A stretch of DNA of 64,000 nt from Candidatus Aenigmatarchaeota archaeon (GTDB taxonomy: Archaea > Aenigmatarchaeota > Aenigmatarchaeia > CG10238-14 > SCSR01): the NCBI GenBank assembly GCA_016181005.1, contig JACPAE010000002.1, positions 1 to 64,000 on the forward strand, given 5' to 3'. The translations under genes were made by a program, and so were the position numbers. Below are positions 41,897-49,682 of the stretch, piece after piece; position 1 is the stretch's first letter; the number at the start of each line of letters is the position of its first letter. The notes below the pieces were generated by a model. It was not told where the DNA came from. It did no database searches and saw only the letters and a program-made list of their open reading frames with translations.

Positions 41897-42295
41897 ATGA
41901 ACGGAAATCGGGATTTTTATCATGATGTAGATGGTCTAGTTGATGCCTCGATTGAAGCTGCTTTAAAAGGAGAGACAACTTACTTGGGTACTATGTACGG
42001 ATTTGGTTTATATGTTCATGATTGGTCATTGCTTCTAACACTACCTCATCCTACAATAAGCGGTGTTGATGTTAGTTCTTTATCTAGATATTTACAATCT
42101 CATGGTTGGCGTTCTGACGGAAGCGGGGGCCTAATAACAGTAGATGAGGGGGAGCAATCACTTCAAATGCACTATCTAAATCTCAATAGAATCACCGAAA
42201 TGAAAGAAAAATATCTCGAAGAACTGCGTGAATTATCGAACTTGTTAGAGATTTACAGTGTACATAAAGGATTACAGAACACTGTTAGAAGTTAA
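41897..42295 (+). CDS. Hypothetical protein
   Basis: 132 residues. N-terminus DFYHDVDGLVDASIEAALKGETTYLGTMYGFGLYVHDWSLLLTL is a mixed alpha/beta region; the C-terminal half has a long charged helix (NRITEMKEKYLEELRELSNLLEIYSVHKGLQN). No family is recognised. The start codon is 8 bp beyond the end of the tRNA-Glu match on the opposite strand, exactly where the missing tRNA 5' end would be expected. The gene may therefore be a late arrival. Its stop overlaps the convergent peptidase gene by 4 nt. Confidence 0.5.
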   Translation: MNGNRDFYHDVDGLVDASIEAALKGETTYLGTMYGFGLYVHDWSLLLTLPHPTISGVDVSSLSRYLQSHGWRSDGSGGLITVDEGEQSLQMHYLNLNRITEMKEKYLEELRELSNLLEIYSVHKGLQNTVRS

Positions 42296-43237
42296 TGAAT
42301 TAATTCTATCAATTCTTTCGGCGCTAATGTCAGAATCTTTGCCTTATTTTTTGTTACTAAAATAGTATCTTCAATTCTTACGCCACCTATAGAAGGAATG
42401 TAAACTCCAGGCTCAACTGTAACAACCATGTTTTCCTTAAGAATAAAATCTGTTTGAGAACTCAACCTATTCCCGTCATGAACAGACAAGCCGACTTCAT
42501 GGCCAAGCGAATGTATGAACTTTCCTTTATACTTCTTTTCCACAATGCCACGCGCTAGTTTATCAACATCCTTGCCGTTAACACCATCTTTAACCATGTC
42601 AATGGCCTGCAATTGAGCGTCTAAAACTGTCTCGTACATGTCCTTCATTTTCTTATCGGCCTTGCCAAAAACAAAAGTGCGAGTAATGTCAGATGCGTAC
42701 CTTTCGAACTTTGCGCCAAAGTCCGCCAGGACAAACTGGTTTTTACCAAGCCTGTTGTCGGTAGGTGAGTGGTGCGGGCGTGAAGAGTTCTTGCCGAATG
42801 CCACTATCGTAGGAAAAGCCGTGCCTGTCGCTGTTTCGCGCATCATTGAAGTTATTTTTCCCGCAAGCTCACGTTCGGTCATGCCTGCTTTAATCATCGA
42901 ATGTATCTTCTCTCCAGCTTTTCCAGACACCTCGCAGGCTTTTGATATACGTTCGATTTCCTTCTTGTCCTTTATGGAACGAGCTTTAGACAATCCGTCC
43001 GAGACATCGACAATTTCCGCTTTCAAAATTTTCTGAATTTCAGTTGCCTTGTAGTAGGATATGCTTTTGGAGTTTATTCCTAAAGTTTTAATCCCACTCA
43101 GCGCCTTTTTTATCTGCCATGATGCCGGTCACGTAGAAGAAGTTCAAATCTATGTTAGGATACTCTGAGTTTGCCAAGATAATTGCATCCGCTTTTCCGT
43201 CCAAGTTTGAAAATATTCTCTTTATTCTGGATTCCAT
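42292..43237 (-). pseudogene. M24 Xaa-Pro peptidase with frameshift and shortened N-terminal domain
   Basis: From ATG 43237: MESRIKRIFSNLDGKADAIILANSEYPNIDLNFFYVTGI, then the frame ends at TAA 43088. A second frame continues KKALSGIKTLGINSKSISYYKATEIQKILK into the catalytic domain. Removing one base from an A6 run (43106-43111) joins the two. The catalytic residues survive: DFGAKFERYASDITRTF (two Asp), LGHEVGLSVHDGN (His), TVEPGVYIP and GVRIEDTI (two Glu), the metal site of aminopeptidase P/prolidase. About 45-60 residues of the usual N-terminal domain are missing after FFYVTGI. Real decay or sequence error cannot be told apart here. Confidence 0.7.
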
Positions 43238-43279
43238 ATATGAAAGATGTCGATGCAGATTGATTAATATTTGCCACAA

Positions 43280-43861
43280 TCAAATATACGTTTCCATCAA
43301 TTCTTTCATATCTTCTATTAGTGCATATGCACGCGTGCCGTCACGGGATACTTCCTTCAATCTCCCGTCAGCTACCAACATCTCCAATGCCTCTTCTTTA
43401 GTTTTTCTACCAACTCCAGGAGTTCTGATATATGAAGGGGCAGGATATCCATTGGCATCGATAAATCTTCGTACTGCTTCGTACACAGTGTCTGCGGCAT
43501 TGTCTAAAGGACTATGCGGCTTTGTATACTTCTCACGATAAGTAGCCATCCATCTAATCGATTCAGGCGATTCCGCATAACCTCTTTCTAACATAATTCT
43601 CGTAACATAGTCCATGTCGCCTGGATCAACACTAGTGCTACGTACTATTTTAGGAAATTCTCCCGGGTAGCATTCCAAAATTTTAAGAAATCTTCCAATA
43701 TTAGTCCCTTGTGGATAATCAGGATCTCTTGGTACGAAAAATACAAGTTGATATTCTAGACCAGGCAAACTTATAATCTCAGGACGTCTTTTATATCCCG
43801 AATCTTCTATCGAATATCCAGGAGGAGGAAACCTTAAATCGAAAGTACCATTAGTTTCCAT
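43280..43861 (-). CDS. Hypothetical protein with possible winged-helix end
   Basis: 193 residues. The N-terminal two thirds are proline- and tyrosine-rich (LRFPPPGYSIEDSGYKRRPEIISLPGLEYQLVFFVPRDPDYPQG). The last 50 (AVRRFIDANGYPAPSYIRTPGVGRKTKEEALEMLVADGRLKEVSRDGTRAYALI) read like a winged helix (helix, turn, recognition helix, beta wing). No family is certain. It lies directly upstream (43 bp) of the peptidase N-terminal fragment on the same strand. Possibly a DNA-binding accessory protein. Confidence 0.5.
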   Translation of the reverse strand: METNGTFDLRFPPPGYSIEDSGYKRRPEIISLPGLEYQLVFFVPRDPDYPQGTNIGRFLKILECYPGEFPKIVRSTSVDPGDMDYVTRIMLERGYAESPESIRWMATYREKYTKPHSPLDNAADTVYEAVRRFIDANGYPAPSYIRTPGVGRKTKEEALEMLVADGRLKEVSRDGTRAYALIEDMKELMETYI

Positions 43862-43930
43862 ATTATTATTGAGTGTGTTAAATTTATAAAATATTCACAT
43901 TTGTGAGCGGGAGATGTGTGAAATCTCGAA

Positions 43931-44299
43931 TTAGATAGAAGATTTGTAATTCTGGTACATTTTTTCAACAGTTCTTCTATTGGCATAGCCATGGCCCTTG
44001 AACCCGCCGCCGAACGCTTTTGGTATGTGCATCATCTCGTGTATTATCGTCTTGACCTTCTCCTCGTTGCCCAGCTTGTCAAAGTTTTCCGATATGACTT
44101 CGATGACATAGTGGGCTTTGATGTCAAGGCCTGCTTGAACGGCTTTTGATACCGTGTGGCATCTCGCAAGCATCCTCCTGCTCTTGGAGCCCCTGCTTCT
44201 TATGCAAGCAACACGCGAAAGGTCGTGATTGATTCTCAGCTTGTGCGTGACATCCCTTAGCATCATCTCGATGTCAGGCGCCTTGTAATATTTTATCAT
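43931..44299 (-). CDS. Putative metallopeptidase (PF18894-like)
   Basis: 122 residues. Zinc motif HEMMHIPKAFGGGFKGH near 90 (HExxH plus a downstream histidine) fits the small archaeal putative metallopeptidase family. The start MIKYYKAPDIEMMLRDVTHKLRINHDLSRVACIRSRGSKSRRMLARCHTVSKAVQAGLDIKAHYVIEVISENF is compatible. Function is not established; similar proteins have been compared with SprT-like proteases. It lies 12 bp from tRNA-Ile. Confidence 0.7.
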   Translation of the reverse strand: MIKYYKAPDIEMMLRDVTHKLRINHDLSRVACIRSRGSKSRRMLARCHTVSKAVQAGLDIKAHYVIEVISENFDKLGNEEKVKTIIHEMMHIPKAFGGGFKGHGYANRRTVEKMYQNYKSSI

Positions 44300-44310
44300 A
44301 ACAATAAAGT

Positions 44311-44400
44311 GGGCAGGGAGAGATTTGAACTCTCGACCGCTCGGTTATCAGCCGAGTGCATATTGGATTTAATCTTCCAACCAGGCTAAGCTACCCGCCC
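44311..44400 (-). tRNA. tRNA-Ile(GAT) with intron in the D-stem
   Basis: Acceptor GGGCGGG/CCTGCCC, anticodon stem CTCGG/CCGAG with loop CTGATAA (GAT), T-arm GAGAG-TTCAAAT-CTCTC. The D-arm reads GCTT..GGAAG then 15 extra nt (ATTAAATCCAATATG) before C. Removal at 24/25 gives D-stem GCTT/AAGC. TTGGA and TCCAA flanking the cut pair as the BHB helix. Confidence 0.87.
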
Positions 44401-44462
44401 ATCAAGTTATTAATTAATTAGAATTACTTAAGTTTTTAATGAATTGGTTGAACAAGTTTTAG

Positions 44463-44813
44463 TTATTTACGTTTTACAGATTTTCTAACTGGCACACTAA
44501 TAGAACTTTCTTCTATTGATCTTTCCATAGCTTTAATTCCCAATGTCCATTCCAATGATTTCAAAGCTTTAACGACTTCGTTCTTCTCATCCAAAGTGTA
44601 CATTGTAGCTTTCCCTACTTCACGTGTTTTTTTGAAAATCCCGTTCTTTTCCAGAATATGGAAGTACTTGTAAAAAGTTATTCTGCTTATACCCGAATGC
44701 CTTATTGCCTCCTCCTTTGAATAATCTGACAGAGGATTGTCTAGGAAAAAGTCTATAATCCTTATTACCGGTGAATGTCCAAACGTTTCAACTAGAATTG
44801 TCTGATCTTCCAT
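44463..44813 (-). CDS. Winged-helix transcriptional regulator
   Basis: I start at ATG 44813 (MEDQTILVETFGHSPVIRI). 116 residues with an ArsR-like winged helix: VIRIIDFFLDNPLSDYSKEEAIRHSGISRITFYKYFHILEKNGIFKKTREVGKATMYTLDE. The C-terminal residues are charged, without a metal-binding cysteine set, so the signal is unknown. It diverges from the 95-residue gene at 44874, and a near-palindrome in the shared promoter is a candidate binding site. Confidence 0.75.
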   Translation of the reverse strand: MEDQTILVETFGHSPVIRIIDFFLDNPLSDYSKEEAIRHSGISRITFYKYFHILEKNGIFKKTREVGKATMYTLDEKNEVVKALKSLEWTLGIKAMERSIEESSISVPVRKSVKRK

Positions 44814-44834
44814 AAGTTTGTTATTAGGTCTATA

Positions 44835-44850
44835 GTATATAAATATATAC
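44835..44850. promoter_or_regulatory. Inverted repeat in divergent promoter
   Basis: GTATATA-AA-TATATAC, 7-bp arms with a 2-bp centre, between the winged-helix gene (44813) and the 44874 gene. It doubles as TATA sequence. A regulator bound here could repress both genes. Inferred. Confidence 0.4.
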
Positions 44851-44873
44851 CTTGAAAGTTCAAAAATTAAACT

Positions 44874-45161
44874 ATGCTTTCCGACGAACAAATCAAAGCC
44901 TTAATATTGTATAAGCTCTTTTTGAGAAGATGCTGGGGTGGTAAGCATACTTCCTTCGACAATCTTAAGAAGGGTGTAAAAGTTCAGGAGTTGGGCAAGG
45001 AAGGTTTGAAAAGAATAGATAAAATAGGCAAGGATCTGATTAGAGAGGGTGCACTTTTAACAAAACCTACAAGCTATGGATTGCAAATCAGCTTGAATCC
45101 AAGATTTTCGCAAGAAATAAAAGCTCTAATACAAAAGTATTTTCATGACTCGGGCCAGTAG
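44874..45161 (+). CDS. Small hypothetical protein
   Basis: 95 residues. IKALILYKLFLRRCWGGKHTSFDNLKKGVKVQELGKEGLKRIDKIGKDLIREGALLTKPTSYGLQISLNPRFSQEIKALIQKYF: helical with a basic character and a possible helix-turn-helix in GKEGLKRIDKIGKDLIREGALL. Divergent from the regulator at 44463. Its stop TAG lies 9 bp inside the tRNA-Ala gene, so transcription continues into the tRNA. Family not recognised. Confidence 0.5.
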   Translation: MLSDEQIKALILYKLFLRRCWGGKHTSFDNLKKGVKVQELGKEGLKRIDKIGKDLIREGALLTKPTSYGLQISLNPRFSQEIKALIQKYFHDSGQ

Positions 45162-45270
45162 ATCAACGGTAGATATCTAGTGTGAACACGTGTTCACGAT
45201 AGCCGATATCGTCTCCTTCGCAAGGAGATAGTGTAAAGAAGGCTCTGGGTTCGAATCCCAGCTGGTCCAC
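45153..45270 (+). tRNA. tRNA-Ala(CGC) with two non-canonical introns
   Basis: Acceptor GGGCCAG/CTGGTCC, D-stem GATC/GATC, anticodon stem TCTCC/GGAGA with loop TTCGCAA (anticodon CGC), T-arm CTGGG-TTCGAAT-CCCAG. A 35-nt insertion interrupts the D-stem 3' strand (45174-45208, with palindrome GTGAACACGTGTTCAC), and an 11-nt insertion (45230-45240) precedes the variable loop AGGCT. Removing both leaves a 72-nt cloverleaf. Confidence 0.8.
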
Positions 45271-45385
45271 CTTTCATTTTCTATAGCTTAACTTTTAAGA
45301 TTAATAAAAATTTATTGTCTCAACTTCAAGCTAGAGTCTCAAGCCTAAAACTATTTATTATTCTAATCATAAAGAGTATAGTAAT

Positions 45386-45799
45386 ATGTTTGTGTCCGAG
45401 ATAAACACAGAAAAGAAGTACACAGGAATACTTCAGTTATTGCTAGTAACCCTAATGATCGAAGGTATTGTCAATGTTGCTGTTATGATTTCAATTATTT
45501 TGTTTAATTATAACTTTTTACAATTATTTTCAAACATTATCTTTCAAATAAATCCAACAAAAATATATGTTGCAATTTTCGGTACAATAGGAATTTTTAA
45601 AATAATTTCTATATATGCATTGTATAAGTGGAAAAAATGGGGCTTTTACGGAATAGTAGGCTGTTACATATTAACAGCCCTGATTGATTTCTTCATTACA
45701 AAATCACTTTCTCCACAAATCATATTACGTGGAATAATTGGTCCTGTATTTCTATTCGGCTTGTTTATAATTGATAAAAAATGGGGTTATCTCGAATGA
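45386..45799 (+). CDS. Four-helix membrane hypothetical protein
   Basis: 137 residues with four hydrophobic segments (LLLVTLMIEGIVNVAVMISIILF, VAIFGTIGIFKIISIYALY, GFYGIVGCYILTALIDFFIT, ILRGIIGPVFLFGLFII), no conserved motif seen. Strong AT bias. It ends 11 bp before the IS605-type relic, whose right end may have invaded here. Function unknown. Confidence 0.55.
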   Translation: MFVSEINTEKKYTGILQLLLVTLMIEGIVNVAVMISIILFNYNFLQLFSNIIFQINPTKIYVAIFGTIGIFKIISIYALYKWKKWGFYGIVGCYILTALIDFFITKSLSPQIILRGIIGPVFLFGLFIIDKKWGYLE

Positions 45800-45810
45800 T
45801 TTCTAAAAAA

Positions 45811-45925
45811 TGACATCCTACCCAGGCTAAAGCACCGGGGTTTCCTTTTTATTAACCTGGTTTCCAGCTTGTCTGCAATTCATCTAGCAGACTGAAGTCC
45901 GTAGATTTCTTGCTCAGGGATTAAC
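45811..45925 (-). mobile_element. IS200/IS605-type right-end relic with omegaRNA-like stems
   Basis: On the minus strand the sequence contains GAGCAAGAAATCTACGGACT, a stem CTACGGACT..AGTCTGCTAG, and ends CCCCGGTGCTTTAGCCTGGGTAGGATGTCA. The last part (CCCCGG..TAAAG..GATGTCA) is the typical 3' end of TnpB-carrying elements, overlapping the guide RNA. No tnpB or tnpA gene is present. I read it as a truncated or miniature element; recognition is from memory. Confidence 0.5.
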
Positions 45926-45939
45926 TTTTAAGATTAAAA

Positions 45940-47490
45940 TTATTTCACGACGTCTTCCCACTTTGCTTTCGACTTGCTTACCCATGAAAATTTTTTCTGC
46001 AACGCTGACGTGTAGAGCTTGGTCCAGTCTATTCCCATCTTGTCCAGCCATGACTTGTAGACGCGGGGATCAATGTAATTCTTTAGCGACGTGCCAAGAT
46101 TGTACTCCTTTGTCTTCTTCGAAAGCTCTATGTCCATCTTCAGCTTTTCAATCCTCTCCTTCAGCTTTTCCTTCTGCTTCTCAGTCTTCGGAGTTGAGTT
46201 CATCCACTTTGTCAGTTTCTCCTGCTTTCTTGCAAACGTCTCCTCCCAAGTCTTCGGCGGGGTTTTCTTGTGGTTGCATGCAATTGCTACTTCCAGGTTC
46301 CCCATTTTTGCGTGGTAGAGCTTTTTCACATTGTCGTCATTAGGCTTTACCTTCACGGCCGCAAGATAAGAGACTAGAGTGTTTGTAGCGTGGAATGTCC
46401 TGAATGACTTGGCCGTGAGGCCTTTGATGCATCTTCCGAAGAACTGGTTGACGTCCCGCGAGCTTGCACCGTCGAATATTAGGTCGGAAGGCTTTTTGCC
46501 ATTTGTAAATTCTCTCATGTTCTTGACGAACGCGGGATCCACGTCGGACAGAAGCAATCTCTTCTCCCATCTCACGCTGTCCTTGCCCAGAAAATCGAAC
46601 TCTATCGAGCCGGGATTGAACTTGACATGCTCTACTCTTAATGTGGAAGCGCCGACAGTGTCCGCCTCGTCTTCGTCCTTTTCATCGCCCACCCTCATGA
46701 CAAGCCTATCTATCAGGAAACATACAGTCGCGACCCTCCTTTCCTTGGCGTCCGTTGACTTGAGGCCCTTGTGTATGTGTTCCCTTATCTTTTGCAGGTT
46801 GTTGTCTATCGACATGGCCTTGTCGTACTTGTCCTTCTCCATCTTTTGCCTAAGGGCAGATCCCTCGCTCGGCCACACATATTTCATCTTGTCTGTTAGC
46901 TCGTCGTGCCAGGACGCCACCCACATATAGTCGTTGCCGTGGATCACTTTCTTCCAGTTGCCTAAAGGAACAGGCGAGTCTTTGCTTAGATTGAGGATGA
47001 CGTCTTCATGCTTTATCCTTCGCTTCCATTTTCCCCTTAGAGGATGCTGGCCCCTTCCCATGAAGATTCCCGGCGGCTCGACCATCCAGTTTGCTACTTC
47101 TGCCCTGCTTCCGTCAATAATGACATAGCCGTATTTCTCCTTCAGAGCCTCTTTCTGCTTTTTCCTTTCTGCTGCCAAGGCTTTCTTTTCTTCCTTTGTA
47201 AGGTTCTTTTCACTCTCCTGGTATTTGACAATTTCAGAGAAATCAATGTCGTCCATTTTTATATTGTGGTATTTCTCCGGGAGCAGTTTCTTGAAATTCG
47301 ATAGAAAGTTTTCCTGGAACGCAGTATCCTTTACATAAGGGGTGTTGATTTTCTTGGCCCATGCGTAGAGCATTTCCTCCTGCTCGGCATTCAACGGAAC
47401 TTTCTCTCCTTTAATCTTTACAGACAGTTTCCTCCACTGGTGTTCCGGCGGGAAATAGACGCCGTTGTGCTTGAAGGACTTCCACTTCAT
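45940..47490 (-). CDS. topIB: DNA topoisomerase IB, eukaryotic-like
   Basis: 516 residues. The N-terminal core has WMVEPPGIFMGRGQHPLRGKWKRRI near 135-160 (the PPGLFRGRG motif of eukaryotic Top1). The catalytic domain has RVGDEKDEDEADTVGASTLRVEHV near 255 with the first arginine and its neighbours, SFRTFHATNTLVSYL near 365, and the C-terminal LGTSLKNYIDPRVYKSWLDKMGI with the catalytic tyrosine. It relaxes supercoils by a 3'-phosphotyrosine intermediate. Type IB is known in Thaumarchaeota and a few other archaea. Length and order agree with a complete enzyme. Confidence 0.92.
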   Translation of the reverse strand: MKWKSFKHNGVYFPPEHQWRKLSVKIKGEKVPLNAEQEEMLYAWAKKINTPYVKDTAFQENFLSNFKKLLPEKYHNIKMDDIDFSEIVKYQESEKNLTKEEKKALAAERKKQKEALKEKYGYVIIDGSRAEVANWMVEPPGIFMGRGQHPLRGKWKRRIKHEDVILNLSKDSPVPLGNWKKVIHGNDYMWVASWHDELTDKMKYVWPSEGSALRQKMEKDKYDKAMSIDNNLQKIREHIHKGLKSTDAKERRVATVCFLIDRLVMRVGDEKDEDEADTVGASTLRVEHVKFNPGSIEFDFLGKDSVRWEKRLLLSDVDPAFVKNMREFTNGKKPSDLIFDGASSRDVNQFFGRCIKGLTAKSFRTFHATNTLVSYLAAVKVKPNDDNVKKLYHAKMGNLEVAIACNHKKTPPKTWEETFARKQEKLTKWMNSTPKTEKQKEKLKERIEKLKMDIELSKKTKEYNLGTSLKNYIDPRVYKSWLDKMGIDWTKLYTSALQKKFSWVSKSKAKWEDVVK

Positions 47491-47581
47491 TCATTAGAGT
47501 TAGGCGAGATGGATTTATAAAAGTAAATCTGACTAGTTAAGAAGTTTTAAATCCTTTTCTACCTCTGTAATCTTAGTCACT

Positions 47582-49606
47582 ATGCCAAGACATATTCACA
47601 AATGGACACCAAAAGAAGTAGACAGTATATTTGACGAGTTAGCGAACCGTTTAGGTAGAGTACCAACTTACAAAGAATTGCGAGATGAAAATTATAGTGC
47701 TATAAACTTTATAACTCGTGGTAGATACAATCCAGAAATCCGTACTTTTAGTGGATATCTTTTACACAGAGAGCTTCCTATCCGCCTATATCCAAATGGA
47801 CACCAAAAAAGAATACAACCGCCTCAAGACATTGACAAAATTTTTGACGATCTTAAAGGTAAGTTAGGCAGATTGCCTACCGCTGCAGAATTTCACAAAG
47901 AAAGTGGAACGCCTTATATTATGTGGTCTAAAGGTAAATATAGTCCTGCTATCCATACCTGGAGTGAATATGTTAGGTATAGGGGTTATGAAGACTTCCA
48001 CAAGAAAGGGAAACTTAGAAGGTGGAATTCTCAAGAGATTGATGATGCATTTGATAGTTTGAGAGAGAGTTTAGGGAGAATTCCTACTATGGTAGAATTT
48101 GGGGAATTGTATAACGGGGCCTTGAGTGCAATTATACGCGGTAGATACGATCTCGACATACATTCTTGGAGACAATATATGGCACTTAAGGAAATAGATT
48201 TACCTAGAACTGTGTGGACGCCTGAAGCGGTTGACCAAGCATTCGACGATTTGAAAGAAAAACTTGGTAGGGTGCCATCAAGTTTCGATTTTACAAAGAG
48301 ATTTAGTGGGGCGAGGGGACTAATAAATGGAGGTAGATACCATCCTAGTATTCAAACATGGAACGCTTATCTTAGATACAGAGGATTTGAAGTAGAGAAT
48401 AAAGTTAAAAGAAGGTGGGCACCGGCAACTATAGATAAGGCATTTGACGAGTTAGTTGAGGATTTAGGTAGAATACCTACTTCAGCAGAATTGAAACAAA
48501 TCAGCGGAGCTATTGCAACAATAGTTAATGGTAAATATCGCCCAGATATACACTCCTATAATGAATATCTTCAATATAGAGGGTTTGAAATACGATATGA
48601 CCCACGAGACTGGTCATCGCCAGCTTCTATCGATGACGCATTTGATAGTTTGAGGGAAGAACTTGGAAGAGTACCTAGATCAATGGAGTTCCGAAAACTA
48701 TTTAGCGGTGCAACCTTGCGTATATCGCAGGGTAAATATAACCCATCTATAAGATCGTGGAGAGACTATTTACGTCACAGGGGGTTCACCCCAACACAAA
48801 GGGATTTTAAGTCGATGACAAACGAAGAAGTTGAACAATACTATCAAGACCATTATGTTGGACTAGATAGAAAAGAATTAAGAAAGTTAGATGGTACTTT
48901 GCTTCAAGTATTAGCCAAAAGAAACCTACTAAATCAAGTAATACCTGTTTTGCAAAAAAAGGAAAAATTTGAATTTGGAAGAAAACTTGACGTTGTAGAA
49001 ACCTTTTTATTTACAAATAAAAGGTTAAAAGAAATCGGTGAAGAATATGGTATACATATTACAACAATTATAGGGTGGTATAAAAATGACAAAATATTGA
49101 GAACCATAGCTGAGAAAAAAGCTCTAACTTATGAACAAATTTTGGCGTTAAGAAATCAAAAACTTAGAAATCGACACATAAAAGAGGAATCTTCATTCCA
49201 AGAATTTCTGGGAACAAATGAAGCCCAAACAGTTAGAGACATTTTGGGAGCAAGGGAAGAACTATCTCAATATCTTTCAGTAGAAGAACAAGAAGAGGTT
49301 TTGCAAGCAACGGCTCAAACAATGTATGATAATTTGGATGGCCAAAAGTCAAGATTCTCACCAGAAAGGTTGTTGTATCTAACAAGAAAGTTGCATATAG
49401 GAGTCGTGCAAAAGTCTGAGTTAAATGGGAATTCGAGTTTACCTTATGTGCTTAGCAGGGCTTATCACGCTGGCATTATCACACCAGAACTTGGCGGTAG
49501 AGTTCTAGAACGCTGGCTGGACGATAAGCTTATTGACCAGGCAAGAACTCCTCAGGAAATGAGGGGTGCTTTCGACCAAATGGAGAAAGAGCTGATGGTC
49601 GCTTGA
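47582..49606 (+). CDS. Six-repeat protein with homing-endonuclease-associated-type repeats
   Basis: 674 residues. The first 410 contain six units of about 65-70 residues with the core [ID]-D-x-AFD-x-L-x-LGR-[VI]-P-T-x-x-EF...GRY-x-P-x-I-x-[ST]-W-x-x-Y-x-x-RGF. LGRVPT..W..YLxxRGF is close to the homing endonuclease-associated repeat (PF18780-type), a DNA-binding unit. The rest contains a helix-turn-helix (LKEIGEEYGIHITTIIGWYKN) and a helical tail ending EKELMVA. The protein is AT-rich and next to the helicase-methyltransferase, with 76 bp between. No catalytic site is visible. It looks like a DNA-recognition partner. Confidence 0.7.
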   Translation: MPRHIHKWTPKEVDSIFDELANRLGRVPTYKELRDENYSAINFITRGRYNPEIRTFSGYLLHRELPIRLYPNGHQKRIQPPQDIDKIFDDLKGKLGRLPTAAEFHKESGTPYIMWSKGKYSPAIHTWSEYVRYRGYEDFHKKGKLRRWNSQEIDDAFDSLRESLGRIPTMVEFGELYNGALSAIIRGRYDLDIHSWRQYMALKEIDLPRTVWTPEAVDQAFDDLKEKLGRVPSSFDFTKRFSGARGLINGGRYHPSIQTWNAYLRYRGFEVENKVKRRWAPATIDKAFDELVEDLGRIPTSAELKQISGAIATIVNGKYRPDIHSYNEYLQYRGFEIRYDPRDWSSPASIDDAFDSLREELGRVPRSMEFRKLFSGATLRISQGKYNPSIRSWRDYLRHRGFTPTQRDFKSMTNEEVEQYYQDHYVGLDRKELRKLDGTLLQVLAKRNLLNQVIPVLQKKEKFEFGRKLDVVETFLFTNKRLKEIGEEYGIHITTIIGWYKNDKILRTIAEKKALTYEQILALRNQKLRNRHIKEESSFQEFLGTNEAQTVRDILGAREELSQYLSVEEQEEVLQATAQTMYDNLDGQKSRFSPERLLYLTRKLHIGVVQKSELNGNSSLPYVLSRAYHAGIITPELGGRVLERWLDDKLIDQARTPQEMRGAFDQMEKELMVA

Positions 49607-49682
49607 GTTTAAGAAACCCTTAAAAGCTTTAATGTCTTCTATAATTCTAGAGGCTAGTGTTACAACTATCTAATAATGACAA

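Noticed and set aside
42140-42160. GCTCCC on the minus strand as a distant 5' exon for tRNA-Glu(TTC)
   Set aside because: It lies inside a coding frame (VDEGEQS), and the seventh acceptor position does not pair.
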